From: G963662655 sp963665015
GTDB lineage: Bacteria > Cloacimonadota > Cloacimonadia > Cloacimonadales > JAIOQZ01
Assembly (NCBI GenBank): GCA_963665015.2
Contig: CAXXSY010000003.1
Span: 868,001 to 932,000, forward strand
Direction of reading: 5' to 3'
Length of the DNA stretch: 64,000 nt
Positions within the stretch are counted from its first letter, which is position 1. Every line of letters starts with the position of its first letter. The notes under the pieces were generated by a model. It was not told the DNA's origin, ran no database searches, and saw only the letters and a list, made by a program, of their open reading frames with translations. Made by a program: the position numbers and the translations under genes. Of the stretch, positions 15,277-23,926 are shown piece after piece.

Positions 15277-16336
15277 CCAGGTGTTCAACGACGCGAATCG
15301 AAACGTGAATTCGCTCAACGACTCGCTGGTCAGCACCGATCAACTGCTGAAGAACCTGCAGAAGACGCTCGACGCGGCGCGCAGCTCGATGAACTCCTTC
15401 GGCAGCGCTTCCAGGAACATGCTTCCCGGGAAGTCGTCCATGACGTCCATGCGGGACAACCATCAACAGCAGCTCGAATGGATGCGGGAAGAGGCGAAGA
15501 AACGCGAGGAGTTGCAGCTTGCCGCGGTCGAGGACTCGCACCTGCGGCAGCAGGACGTTCTGGTCACGCTACGCAATTCGCTCGATGTCACTACCGACAT
15601 GCAGTACGTGGAGTACCAGAAGCTCGAGGCGATGGCGCTGGAGCACGAGAGCGCGTGCCAGGCGATTTCCGAATACTATTCGAAGGAGCGCAACGACCTT
15701 CGGAACAAGGATATCAAGCTCGAACAGGCGCGTCAGCGGGAGCTTCTGAACGGTACGGCGGGGATGTTCGGCGATATGGCGGACATCGCGCGAGCCTACG
15801 GCAAGGAGGGGTTCGAGACCTGGAAACACCTCTCGATGGTGCAGGCGGTTCTGGACGGCTTGCAGGCTGTACAGTCTGCATATGCATGGGGCATGAAATA
15901 CGGCGGTTCGGCGGCGCCACTGGTGGCTGCGGCGGCTGCGGCGATCGCGGCGGCGAAGACGGCGGCGACCGTTGCCGAGATCGAGGCGCAGACGTACGCC
16001 TACGGCGGCTATGTGACCGGACCGGGTACCGGTACCTCCGATTCGATTCCGGCATTCCTGAGCAACGGCGAATACGTGGTCAACGCGCAAGCCGCGAGAG
16101 GGAATCTCGATCTGCTCAACGCGATCAACCACGGGAGTTCCGGGAGCCTGGGGGAGAAGCTCGACCTTATCTCCACGCAGCTTCGGGCGCTGAACATCAA
16201 CCTGATCAAGAAGGAATTCAACGTGAACACCGGAAGGTATCGCGATAAGGAGACCGTCCTGATGGAGATGGACGCGGTCCGGCAACGGATCAGCTTGGGA
16301 GGCTACGATGGCTCGGGTGAAAATCTGGCACTATAG
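15251..16336 (+). CDS. Short tail tape-measure protein
   Basis: 361 residues from ATG 15251 with CGGGGGC just upstream; a longer frame to 15128 overlaps the preceding gene. The N-terminal helices contain NSLNDSLVSTDQLLKNLQKT, followed by a long Glu/Arg coiled coil (~60-200). Next is the Ala-rich hydrophobic segment (APLVAAAAAAIAAAKTAAT) and the hallmark C-terminal YAYGGYVTGPGTG then IPAFLSNGEYVVNAQAARG of tape-measure proteins. At 361 residues it would specify only a short tail by the usual ruler relation, unless the protein is truncated. Confidence 0.75.
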   Translation: MKRKTTWDNQVFNDANRNVNSLNDSLVSTDQLLKNLQKTLDAARSSMNSFGSASRNMLPGKSSMTSMRDNHQQQLEWMREEAKKREELQLAAVEDSHLRQQDVLVTLRNSLDVTTDMQYVEYQKLEAMALEHESACQAISEYYSKERNDLRNKDIKLEQARQRELLNGTAGMFGDMADIARAYGKEGFETWKHLSMVQAVLDGLQAVQSAYAWGMKYGGSAAPLVAAAAAAIAAAKTAATVAEIEAQTYAYGGYVTGPGTGTSDSIPAFLSNGEYVVNAQAARGNLDLLNAINHGSSGSLGEKLDLISTQLRALNINLIKKEFNVNTGRYRDKETVLMEMDAVRQRISLGGYDGSGENLAL

Positions 16337-18080
16337 GGACCACCTTAACGGCGCTTTGCTGGACGGGAATGTCTATATCAACACCAACACGGCTCTGGAC
16401 GCGTCCGTTCTGCAAACCCATGTGAAATGCCGGTTCAGGCTGGCGGGATTCGGATTTGGTACTCCTGTGCAGAGCGTGTGGGGAATGGGCAATGGAAATG
16501 ACGCGTATTCGTTGAAAATCTACGCCGACAGCGGGAGAAATCATCTGCGAATCCGATACCTGAATAAGGATTACGATTACCCGGACCTCGATATCAATCT
16601 GGACGAGATATACAATGTCACTGTCAATCTGACAACGGCGCCGAACATCGTCCTGAACGTGCGGGACCAGTACAACAATCCCGTTTATTACGAGTCGCGC
16701 GCCATGACATCGATCGGAACGCTGGCTTCGTCCAATCTCTTTGTCGGAGCGACCAGCGACAGCGCCGGGAATCCGCAGCAGCATTTCGTCGGTACGCTAT
16801 TCGATTTCTGGTACTACAAGGCGTCCACCTACCGCAGACTGGTATTCTACAAGAACTACAGCGGTGTCGGAGACGCGACGATTGGGGATTTTTTCGGCAA
16901 TCGCAACGCGGCAGTATGCGGAACGATCCCGTGGGATTTCTGGCCCGAAATGACCGATATCTCGGATGGCGTCACCGATATCACGCAGCTCCGGCACCAG
17001 ACGGACAGCTTTCGGACGCCGGTTCTGACCGATATGTCCTTCGTTTGTTACGGAACTCATGCCATCCGGATCAACGACACCATCGGATTGGAAGACACCG
17101 ACTCGGCAATGCAAAACTGGTTCTATCGCGTCTATCGCACCGAAGAGCTGACCGACGGCCTCACTCGCATTTACTGCGAGAGTATCTTCACGGCGCTGGA
17201 GCAGGTTCGCTCGTGCTACTTCCTGACCAGCACCGATTCGTTCCCGATCACGCGGACCGACTGGTGGAGCAATCTCACGCCGGTCTTCTTTACCGGATCG
17301 AACTACAGCACCACAGAATACCACTTCGATGTGGGGGTCAGTTCGAAAAGGTGGGTAACGGCGTTGTACGTCCTGAAGAGCGTGCTGTATTTTCTGCAAT
17401 ACGACAACATCCTTTCGGTCGATATCTCCGCGATCGTCGATGCGGCTTCCGATTTTCGTTCGTCCTCGAATACGCTGAGCTACAAGTGGTTTGCGATCGG
17501 CCATTACTGCATGAGCTATGCCGGACGCGGAAACAAGGAAGACAACGACAGCGCGGATATGGCGAGTCTGTTTCGGGAGCTGCTTCTGGGGCTGCGGCTT
17601 ACTTTCCTGATTGAAGACAGTATCGTGAAATACCGGAAGGTGAACTACGGATCGGCAGCGATCGGAGACGACAGCAACTACGATTACCGGCAGAGCGTCG
17701 AGAGGCAACGGAAATACTACCAGGTAAATCGGACGCGGCTCTCTTCGGGCATCGATTACTGGGACGGCTGGACATCCACCGACAGCGAAGAGGTCTCCGC
17801 GAGCAATATCAGTAGCGCTTACAAGGTGAGGAATTCGGTGATCGATGTGAGCCTGACCAATCATTTCCTGATCCAGCGTCACGGCAGCTCCAGCAACGCG
17901 ATCACCGATCTGAGTCCGTCGTTCGAAGCACAGTTGGCAGATATCCTGGATCGGGATTTCCGTCGCGACATCCCTTACGCCAACATCAAGACCGGCTTCG
18001 TAGCCGCCATGGATGAACGCTATATCCGGAAAATCGACGACCTGAAAAACCAAACGTCCGAAATCAAACAGGAGGCATAA
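16308..18080 (+). CDS. Large tail protein with N-terminal LamG-like domain
   Basis: 590 residues. Residues ~1-190 have a concanavalin/LamG-like beta-sandwich pattern (VKCRFRLAGFGFG, NHLRIRYLNKDYDYPDL, FVGTLFDFWYYKASTYRRLVFYKN). The rest is beta-rich with Tyr/Ser/Asp abundance. It starts inside the end of the tape-measure gene (29-nt overlap) and shares a base with the next ATG (TAATG). This is the place of distal tail or baseplate proteins, and a sugar-binding N-terminus would fit a role in host contact. No standard Dit/Tal motif is recognised. Confidence 0.5.
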   Translation: MARVKIWHYRDHLNGALLDGNVYINTNTALDASVLQTHVKCRFRLAGFGFGTPVQSVWGMGNGNDAYSLKIYADSGRNHLRIRYLNKDYDYPDLDINLDEIYNVTVNLTTAPNIVLNVRDQYNNPVYYESRAMTSIGTLASSNLFVGATSDSAGNPQQHFVGTLFDFWYYKASTYRRLVFYKNYSGVGDATIGDFFGNRNAAVCGTIPWDFWPEMTDISDGVTDITQLRHQTDSFRTPVLTDMSFVCYGTHAIRINDTIGLEDTDSAMQNWFYRVYRTEELTDGLTRIYCESIFTALEQVRSCYFLTSTDSFPITRTDWWSNLTPVFFTGSNYSTTEYHFDVGVSSKRWVTALYVLKSVLYFLQYDNILSVDISAIVDAASDFRSSSNTLSYKWFAIGHYCMSYAGRGNKEDNDSADMASLFRELLLGLRLTFLIEDSIVKYRKVNYGSAAIGDDSNYDYRQSVERQRKYYQVNRTRLSSGIDYWDGWTSTDSEEVSASNISSAYKVRNSVIDVSLTNHFLIQRHGSSSNAITDLSPSFEAQLADILDRDFRRDIPYANIKTGFVAAMDERYIRKIDDLKNQTSEIKQEA

Positions 18081-18529
18081 TGGCTTATTGGGGCAGTCAA
18101 GCGCCCGTGATTTACTACGGGACATCATACGGCTCAAGCTGGGACCTTGCGAACGAAGACTGTACTTACGATTACTCCTGGCTGAAGGACCGTCTCTTTC
18201 ACACGTCGGTCATCACGGGGAAGATATCCGTGTATGACAAAGCGTCCAGTGCCGATTACGGCAGGATGCAGGCGGAGATCGTGCTCTACAATCTCGATCG
18301 CGATGCGATGAACAACTTCAAGGCGCTACGGGATCAGGAGACGATCAAGCTGAGAATCCACGGTGACGAGACCGGCTCGAATGCCTGGGACGTTATCTTC
18401 ATCATCGAGAAATACCAGTCGTTTGCTTCAGGCGAAAGCGGGCTGCCGTATCCGCAATACGACAGCGTCTATCTCAAGCTGATCAGCCAGGAATACATCG
18501 ATCTGAAACACAAAAGCATATCCATCTGA
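18080..18529 (+). CDS. Uncharacterised tail-region protein
   Basis: A 149-residue soluble beta-rich protein with several aromatic segments (PVIYYGTSYGSSWDLANED, YDYSWLKDRLF, VIFIIEKYQSF). Its start overlaps the previous stop by one base, so it is coupled to the LamG-domain protein and may assemble with it. No family recognised; probably a small baseplate or tip component by position. Confidence 0.45.
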   Translation: MAYWGSQAPVIYYGTSYGSSWDLANEDCTYDYSWLKDRLFHTSVITGKISVYDKASSADYGRMQAEIVLYNLDRDAMNNFKALRDQETIKLRIHGDETGSNAWDVIFIIEKYQSFASGESGLPYPQYDSVYLKLISQEYIDLKHKSISI

Positions 18530-18554
18530 ACACAAACGTAAAACAGGAGGGAAC

Positions 18555-18809
18555 ATGGACCGAATCGAGAAACAAATGCGTATGGTACCGGACGATTTCG
18601 ATATCATCAGTGACACAAGCGCCCATAACGGCGACTGGTATGCGATCCAGAGCTACAACGCGACGTTTCCGTCAACCGGGAACACCGTCAACGGCGCGGA
18701 CAAGAATCTCTCGCCGCTCAACGGCGAACTGCCCTATGGCGACATCACCTATGGGCATTTCACGAAGATCACGTTGAGTGGCGGAAAAGTCAAAGCCTAC
18801 AAGGGTTGA
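18555..18809 (+). CDS. Small uncharacterised tail-region protein
   Basis: 84 residues; AGGAGGG precedes the ATG. It reads DDFDIISDTSAHNGDWYAIQSYNATFPSTGNT and ends TYGHFTKITLSGGKVKAYKG. The final strand pattern and size resemble short beta proteins that decorate tails or spikes. Its stop lies 3 nt before the next gene. Function unknown. Confidence 0.45.
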   Translation: MDRIEKQMRMVPDDFDIISDTSAHNGDWYAIQSYNATFPSTGNTVNGADKNLSPLNGELPYGDITYGHFTKITLSGGKVKAYKG

Positions 18810-18812
18810 CCG

Positions 18813-19703
18813 ATGCCGAACCTCGGAATCAACACCCATTCGGCTCCGCTGCCCGAACAGGCAGTCGTTTGCCGGGCAAAGATCACCAACTGCCTGACCC
18901 AAACCGTGAGGATTGCCATTACCGGAATCTGCGATCACGTATCCAGTATCGACTGGGGGGACGGAAACTCGACCGTGTGTCAGTACGATGGAAGGATTCA
19001 GAGTTTCAAGCATTCCTATTCCCGTGAAGGATTCTTTCTGATTCGGATCATCGACGATCTCGACTCGATCACGGCATTCGATATCGCGGGTCAGAGTTAC
19101 CTCGGTGTCGAAATCGATACGCTGCGATATCTGACCGCACTGGAAAGCCTCAACGCAGGCTTCACATCAAGCGTCGGCAATATCACGGTCGGGCTGAAGC
19201 CCCTGACGTCGCTGGAATCGGTGAATCTGGGGCAGGAAAGTCCGACGGCGGAAATAACGGGCGAGCTGTCCGTGTTTGCGGCTATGCCGTCGATTGCAGA
19301 AGTGACCCTGAACAAAATGTCCTGCATAACCGGATCGTTTCATGACATCGGGAGTCTCAGGTACCTCGTTCGCGTCCTGCTGGCCGGCACAATGATCGGT
19401 GGAGATATCTCCGGTCTGGCTTTGTTACCGCTGGACGAACTCGATATCTCGAATACGCAAGCCTCTGGCTATACGGGGATTTCGTTACGCTGGAACGGGC
19501 TTGATGCAACGTTCGACAACCTGACGGGATTAGGCGCGAGCGCGATATCGCAGCTATTGCAGGATGTCGATGCCATTGCCAAAAGCGACGGATCGCTCGC
19601 ATTCGGTAGCTGCGGCGTAAAGTACGGCGATCTCGATTCCTTTGGTAAGTCGGCTCATGACAATCTCATCGGTCGGGGCTGGGATATTACGCTGGATTCA
19701 TAG
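18813..19703 (+). CDS. Tail fibre-like protein with PKD and leucine-rich-repeat domains
   Basis: 296 residues. Residues ~20-85 match a PKD domain: a conserved WGDG with FKHSYSREGFFLIRI. From ~90 to 240 come leucine-rich repeats with a ~22-25-residue period (LTALESLNAG, LTSLESVNLG, LPLDELDISNT, LDATFDNLTGLG). The C-terminus has DGSLAFGSCGVKYGDLD and a helix. Binding domains of this sort suit a host-recognition fibre. PKD plus LRR combinations are otherwise more usual in surface proteins of this bacterial group, so the domains may have been borrowed from the host. Confidence 0.6.
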   Translation: MPNLGINTHSAPLPEQAVVCRAKITNCLTQTVRIAITGICDHVSSIDWGDGNSTVCQYDGRIQSFKHSYSREGFFLIRIIDDLDSITAFDIAGQSYLGVEIDTLRYLTALESLNAGFTSSVGNITVGLKPLTSLESVNLGQESPTAEITGELSVFAAMPSIAEVTLNKMSCITGSFHDIGSLRYLVRVLLAGTMIGGDISGLALLPLDELDISNTQASGYTGISLRWNGLDATFDNLTGLGASAISQLLQDVDAIAKSDGSLAFGSCGVKYGDLDSFGKSAHDNLIGRGWDITLDS

Positions 19704-19760
19704 GTGAGCATGGTGACACGATGAACAAACAGGAAACAGGGTATTTAACAGGAGGGTAAC

Positions 19761-19937
19761 ATGGACTGGAAGTTCATACTGCGGCATGTAATGAATGTGC
19801 TGCCCGTCAAGGTGATCGTCGATGCATTCATCGAATGGTTGACCGAAGTGGCGGAAAAAACAGAAAACAAGCTCGACGACCGCTCGGTGGAGATTCTTCA
19901 ACTGATTCTCTACGCCGCCTTCGGCTGGGCTCGTTGA
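19761..19937 (+). CDS. 58-residue phage protein before the endolysin
   Basis: A small gene with AGGAGGG 4 nt before ATG 19761, reading MDWKFILRHVMNVLPVKVIV... to ...LQLILYAAFGWAR and ending TGA at 19937. It has two short hydrophobic stretches separated by a charged EKTENKLDDR segment. Its stop overlaps the ATG of the endolysin (TGATG), so the pair is coupled, the usual place for a holin or lysis accessory protein. The hydrophobic segments are short, so holin function is only a possibility. Confidence 0.55.
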   Translation: MDWKFILRHVMNVLPVKVIVDAFIEWLTEVAEKTENKLDDRSVEILQLILYAAFGWAR

Positions 19938-20362
19938 TGCCATCGAAACGCGAGGCTCCCCTTTCACGCGAGAGGGGAGTTTCTTTTTCCGCTCGATACT
20001 GGGATGCGGTTGAGTACTTTGTGAATGAGGAATTCCGCTGTCCCTGCTGCCACGCGAACCGGATTTCGAAAAGGTTGGTCACCATGCTCGATCGCGCACG
20101 GAAAATCGCAGGTATTCCCATGATCGTCAATTCGGGATACCGGTGTCCGGATCACAACCGTGCGGTCGGTGGTTCTCCCACGTCCAGCCATCTCGATGGA
20201 CTGGCTGCCGATATTTCCACGCCGGATCACCAAACGCGATACAGGATTGCCCGGGCGCTTCTTCTGGCGGGATTTCGACGCGTTATCATCTATCGTGACA
20301 AGGGTTTCGTGCATGTCGATGTCGATCCCGACAAGCCGCAAGATATTCTGCCGATCGTCTAA
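19937..20362 (+). CDS. M15-family D-Ala-D-Ala peptidase, phage endolysin
   Basis: 141 residues from ATG 19937, which overlaps the upstream stop. The family pattern is complete: FRCPCC zinc-knuckle-like start, IVNSGYRCPDHN, VGGSPTSSHLDGLAADI (His and Asp zinc ligands) and GFVHVDVD (final His). It cleaves peptidoglycan stem peptides at the end of the lytic programme. Oddity: a terminator-like hairpin (19956-19988) falls within codons 7-18, so transcripts may often stop inside this gene. It ends 4 nt into the convergent pstS. Confidence 0.85.
   Translation: MPSKREAPLSRERGVSFSARYWDAVEYFVNEEFRCPCCHANRISKRLVTMLDRARKIAGIPMIVNSGYRCPDHNRAVGGSPTSSHLDGLAADISTPDHQTRYRIARALLLAGFRRVIIYRDKGFVHVDVDPDKPQDILPIV
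19956..19988 (+). terminator. Terminator-like hairpin inside the endolysin 5' end
   Basis: CTCCCCTTTC pairs with GAGAGGGGAG (one G-T pair, loop ACGC), followed by TTTCTTTTT at 19980-19988. It has the shape of an intrinsic terminator, yet it lies just after the overlapping start of the endolysin gene. Confidence 0.6.
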
Positions 20363-21165
20363 TTCACGGGAAGAAATCCGGTATCCCTCACGATGCTCTG
20401 TCCCCGCTCGGACAGTACGAACCGAATGTAATCGCCGATGACGCCTCTCGGCTTGCCGTTCGTAAACATGTACAGCTTCCGCGACAGCGCGTATTCGCCG
20501 CAGGAAATCGACTGGTTGGACGGCGCGACGTCTTCGATGGACAATGCCTTCAGATGTCCCTGCAAGAAGCCGAAGCCGATGTAGCCGATTGCGGATTCGG
20601 TCATCGCCACCGCGTCGGCGACCGACTGGTTTCCCTGCACCAGGATCGCGGTCATCGACAATTCCTTTCCCTTCAGGACAGCATGGTTGAAGACCTCGTA
20701 CGTGCCGGACGAGGGGTCCCGCGAGATCACCAGGATCGGTTTGTCCACGCCTCCGATCTCCTTCCACGATGTGACCTTGCCGGTGTAGATGTCCTGTAAC
20801 TGCTTCAGGGAGAGGTTTCTGACATCGTTGCCGGGGTGCACGACGACCGCGACGCCATCCAGCGCGATCACGGTTCCATGAAGATCGACATTGTCCGCAT
20901 GAGCCTGTTCGATCTCCTTCTGTTTCGCTTCGCGGGACGCGTTGCCGATATCGGCGCTCCCATCGATGATAGAGGATATGCCCACGCTCGATCCGGTCGG
21001 CGCGATATCGATCTCGACGCCAGGATGCTCATCTTCGAATACTCGGGCGCATTTATCGGAGATCGGATAGACGGTGGTGGACCCGGTTATTTTTATCTGA
21101 TCAAACGCGGTCAGGATGCTGGACAGGCATACGACGCACGCGAGAAACAGGATTTTCTTTTTCAT
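20359..21165 (-). CDS. pstS: Periplasmic phosphate-binding protein PstS-like
   Basis: 268 residues from ATG 21165 with GGGGGTG upstream. There is a signal peptide (MKKKILFLACVVCLSSILTAF). Mature features: ITGSTTVYPISDK, GSSVGISSIIDGSADIGNASRE, and SRDPSSGTYEVF, the phosphate-contacting loops of the PstS/PBP_like_2 family; the ending GQSIVRDTGFLPV is also typical. It captures phosphate for an ABC importer. pstCAB and phoU are not adjacent, so it is either an orphan or works with a distant transporter. Convergent with the endolysin, overlapping by 4 nt. Confidence 0.85.
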   Translation of the reverse strand: MKKKILFLACVVCLSSILTAFDQIKITGSTTVYPISDKCARVFEDEHPGVEIDIAPTGSSVGISSIIDGSADIGNASREAKQKEIEQAHADNVDLHGTVIALDGVAVVVHPGNDVRNLSLKQLQDIYTGKVTSWKEIGGVDKPILVISRDPSSGTYEVFNHAVLKGKELSMTAILVQGNQSVADAVAMTESAIGYIGFGFLQGHLKALSIEDVAPSNQSISCGEYALSRKLYMFTNGKPRGVIGDYIRFVLSERGQSIVRDTGFLPVN

Positions 21166-21247
21166 GATCACCCCCGGATCAATTTATAAGTTGTTACGGA
21201 TTCGATGTTTTCTGCGGATAATCTTTTCGAGAAGAGCCCATGAAATG

Positions 21248-23251
21248 CTAAACGCTTTCTTCTTCTTCCTCGAACGGGTCCGCGTTTTCACAGTGGAGTT
21301 TCACCATCGAAGTGCCTTCGGTGTAGTCGCCGTATTGCACCTGGTCGAGCTTTTCGATGTGCTCCATGATGCCCATGATCCGTTCGAGAGAGGTTTGAAT
21401 CCTGCTGATGAATCGGAGTTGATCCGACTCGGGATCGTGCTTTTCGATATTGATTTTCAGCATGTCCAGATTTCCCTGGATGATCATGAGCGGCTGGTTG
21501 ATCTCGTGGTTCATGGTCACCGCCATGGCGGACATCGATTTGAGCCGCTCGAATTCGACCAGTTCCTGCTGGGCCTTTTCGAGCTGTCTGTATGCGTCGG
21601 TGAGCGCGTCGTGCTGTTCGCTGATCTTGCGGTGGAGGCTTCTCTCCCGCCGGAAACGTGCCACAATGTACCACATGAACACGATGGCGCCAATCACCAG
21701 TACGGCCATGGTGAGCATGACGAAGCGCTGGTTGCGCGATTTCAGGTTCTCCACCTCCAGTTGCGTTTCGTAGTAGAATTTATCGTGTTCCGCCTGCAAG
21801 CGCTGGGCGGCCAGGCTGTTTTCCAGCTTTTCGATCTCCTTTTCCTTCTGGAAGCTTTCGAAGAGCACTTCCATCTCGGCGAGCTTCTGGTGGGAGAGGT
21901 CGTCGTACAGCTTCTCCTGAAGATTCATCGCCTGCCGGTAGTGGGTGATAGCGCTGTGGATATTCCCCTGCTTTTCTTTCAGTTCGGCGATGCTCTTCTC
22001 GATCTGGAGCTGGTACTCCCGGTTTCCGCCGCCTTCGCGCAGTACGACGGAGGCTTCGCTCAGTGCCGAGATTGCCTCGGAGTTGTTACCCGCGATAGCC
22101 TGGACGTCGCTGAGATCGATCAGTAGCGCGGTGAGAAGCCTTGTCAGCCCTTTCTCGCGGGCGATTCTGATCGATTTCTCGGCATAGCCTATTGCCTCTT
22201 TGAAATCTCCCGTCTCTGCCATCGCCAGCCCGATTTTGCTGCTGGATAGCGACATTCCCTCGAAATTCTCGACCCGAGTATAGGTCGCCAGAGCCTTTTT
22301 GAAGTAGGCGAGTGCGGTCTTTTCCTGATGAAGGCTGGTATAGAGGAGTCCGAGGTTCATGTAGTTGTCGCCGACGTGCGCCCAGTTTTGCAGACTGATA
22401 TTGATGATTTGCGCGTTGGTGATGTATTCGATCGCTTTCGGAATTTCGCCCAGTTTCCGGTAGATCGCGGCGACTTTGTCGTACACGATCGCCAGCATGT
22501 CTTTCCTATTGGTCCGGGAGAAGCTTTCGATCGCCTCGAAGTAGGATTTGAGCGCCTGATCGTAGGCTCCCTTCCGCTGGTGGGCGTTTCCCACGCTGAT
22601 GGCGAGCTCGGCGGTCAACTGAGGATCGTCGAGTTCCTGCGAGAGGTCGTAGGCTTTCTGGTAGTATTCCAGGCTGTTGATGATCATGCCCTGTTGATCA
22701 AAGTTGTGCCCCAGTTGGCGGTACGCCTGAATCATCAGATCGCGGTCGGAGAGGGAATTGATTTCGAGTATCGCCTCCATCGCCTCACGGGAGGCTGCCC
22801 GGAGCAGGTTCTGCTTTTCGTAAAATGAGGCGATTTCCAGATGCAGTACGGCGATGTCGTGCGATGGCAGGACGGATTTGACGAGTTTGATGGCGTTACC
22901 GTAATGATCTCGTGAGGCTTCGAAATGCCCCGAACGGTCTTCGAGTCGTGCGAGTTCCACCATTGCAAAGGCTTCGGCTGCCTGATTGTCGCTTTTCCGG
23001 CTCAAGGCCAGCGCTTCGTTCAGGTTTGATCGGGTATGCATTGAATCGGTAGCGCTCACGGAAAGCAGCAGATAGCTGATCCGGGTCTCGACAGGCAGTT
23101 GCTTGAAACTTGCGTTGGATATTTTCTGCAGGATGTCGGGATTATCCTGTACGGAGTCGGCCAGATTGACGTGGTCATCCAACCACGCGCAGTGAAGCAG
23201 ACTGCTCAGCATGATGAGCAGAAAAGGCAGATATTGGCTTCTCGCAGTCAT
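21248..23251 (-). CDS. TPR sensor protein with histidine-kinase DHp helix but no ATPase domain
   Basis: 667 residues: signal peptide (~1-22), about ten TPR-like repeats (~60-450, e.g. YMNLGLLYTSLHQEKTALAYFKKAL), a transmembrane helix at ~490-510 (MLTMAVLVIGAIVFMWYIVA), then a coiled coil and a HisKA-like segment with H-box MNHEINQPLMIIQGNLDML (His at ~582). The protein ends ~85 residues after this His in a Glu-rich tail (ADPFEEEEESV), so no N/G1/G2 boxes exist. It could accept a phosphate or act as a scaffold but cannot autophosphorylate alone. Confidence 0.8.
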   Translation of the reverse strand: MTARSQYLPFLLIMLSSLLHCAWLDDHVNLADSVQDNPDILQKISNASFKQLPVETRISYLLLSVSATDSMHTRSNLNEALALSRKSDNQAAEAFAMVELARLEDRSGHFEASRDHYGNAIKLVKSVLPSHDIAVLHLEIASFYEKQNLLRAASREAMEAILEINSLSDRDLMIQAYRQLGHNFDQQGMIINSLEYYQKAYDLSQELDDPQLTAELAISVGNAHQRKGAYDQALKSYFEAIESFSRTNRKDMLAIVYDKVAAIYRKLGEIPKAIEYITNAQIINISLQNWAHVGDNYMNLGLLYTSLHQEKTALAYFKKALATYTRVENFEGMSLSSSKIGLAMAETGDFKEAIGYAEKSIRIAREKGLTRLLTALLIDLSDVQAIAGNNSEAISALSEASVVLREGGGNREYQLQIEKSIAELKEKQGNIHSAITHYRQAMNLQEKLYDDLSHQKLAEMEVLFESFQKEKEIEKLENSLAAQRLQAEHDKFYYETQLEVENLKSRNQRFVMLTMAVLVIGAIVFMWYIVARFRRERSLHRKISEQHDALTDAYRQLEKAQQELVEFERLKSMSAMAVTMNHEINQPLMIIQGNLDMLKINIEKHDPESDQLRFISRIQTSLERIMGIMEHIEKLDQVQYGDYTEGTSMVKLHCENADPFEEEEESV

Positions 23252-23372
23252 CAGATATCCCCGTTATATCAATAATATATGCAATATTATACACGTCGGA
23301 TGCAAGCCTGTGATAAGCTTTGTGTTAAGTCGTACGCTTGACAGGTTCATGCCGCTTTGCCATTCATGCGCC

Positions 23373-23918
23373 ATGAAGAAGCAAAGACTCATCGAAATCG
23401 CGAAATCGGAAGCAATCCGTAACAACCAGGCCGTGATGCCCTCGAACAGCGGCAAGGCTATCGAGAAATACCTGACGCCGTTCCGATTGTGGTTGAATCG
23501 CAACGGCAAGACAGAGCATTACAACAACTGCGAGAACGGCTTCGCGTGGTGCGCGGCGTTCGTCTATCACTGCATGGTCGAGGCAGGATACGACATGCCC
23601 ATCCAGCCGCTCGAAGACAAGCCTACCGTGGCGCTGGTCCGCACCTGGCACGACTGGTCCGTGCTTCCCGACAACGATCTCTGGCGCGAGCCGTTATCCT
23701 ATACTCCGCAGCCGGGTGATCTGGTGCTGTTCCGGCAGCTTCTCGATGGTCAGAAGGACTTTTGTCATATCGGTGTCGTGATCGAGGTGGAGACGGACTA
23801 CTTGCTTTCTGCCGAGGGGAACGTCGTGTTCACCATGCCGGACGGCTCATCGGGCAGGCGCACCGAGCTGAAGAAACGACCGCTCGACCACACCATCCAG
23901 GGCTATATCGAATTGTAA
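23373..23918 (+). CDS. CHAP-domain cysteine hydrolase (amidase/endopeptidase)
   Basis: 181 residues from the ATG at 23373; an upstream in-frame ATG at 23349 is possible and neither has a clear ribosome-binding site. CHAP motifs: FAWCAAFVYHCMVEAG (catalytic Cys), PQPGDLVLF and DFCHIGVVIEV (catalytic His), then LLSAEGNV. Such enzymes cut peptidoglycan amide bonds. There is no signal peptide on this start, so export is uncertain. It stands alone between the TPR gene and the structured element at 23927; it might be a relic of the phage lysis set or a host cell-wall enzyme. Confidence 0.75.
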   Translation: MKKQRLIEIAKSEAIRNNQAVMPSNSGKAIEKYLTPFRLWLNRNGKTEHYNNCENGFAWCAAFVYHCMVEAGYDMPIQPLEDKPTVALVRTWHDWSVLPDNDLWREPLSYTPQPGDLVLFRQLLDGQKDFCHIGVVIEVETDYLLSAEGNVVFTMPDGSSGRRTELKKRPLDHTIQGYIEL

Positions 23919-23926
23919 ACGGTCTG

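Noticed and set aside
16308..18080. Phage Dit/Tal assignment for the 590-residue tail protein
   Set aside because: Position is suitable but no Dit or Tal motif is seen; only the LamG-like start is recognisable.
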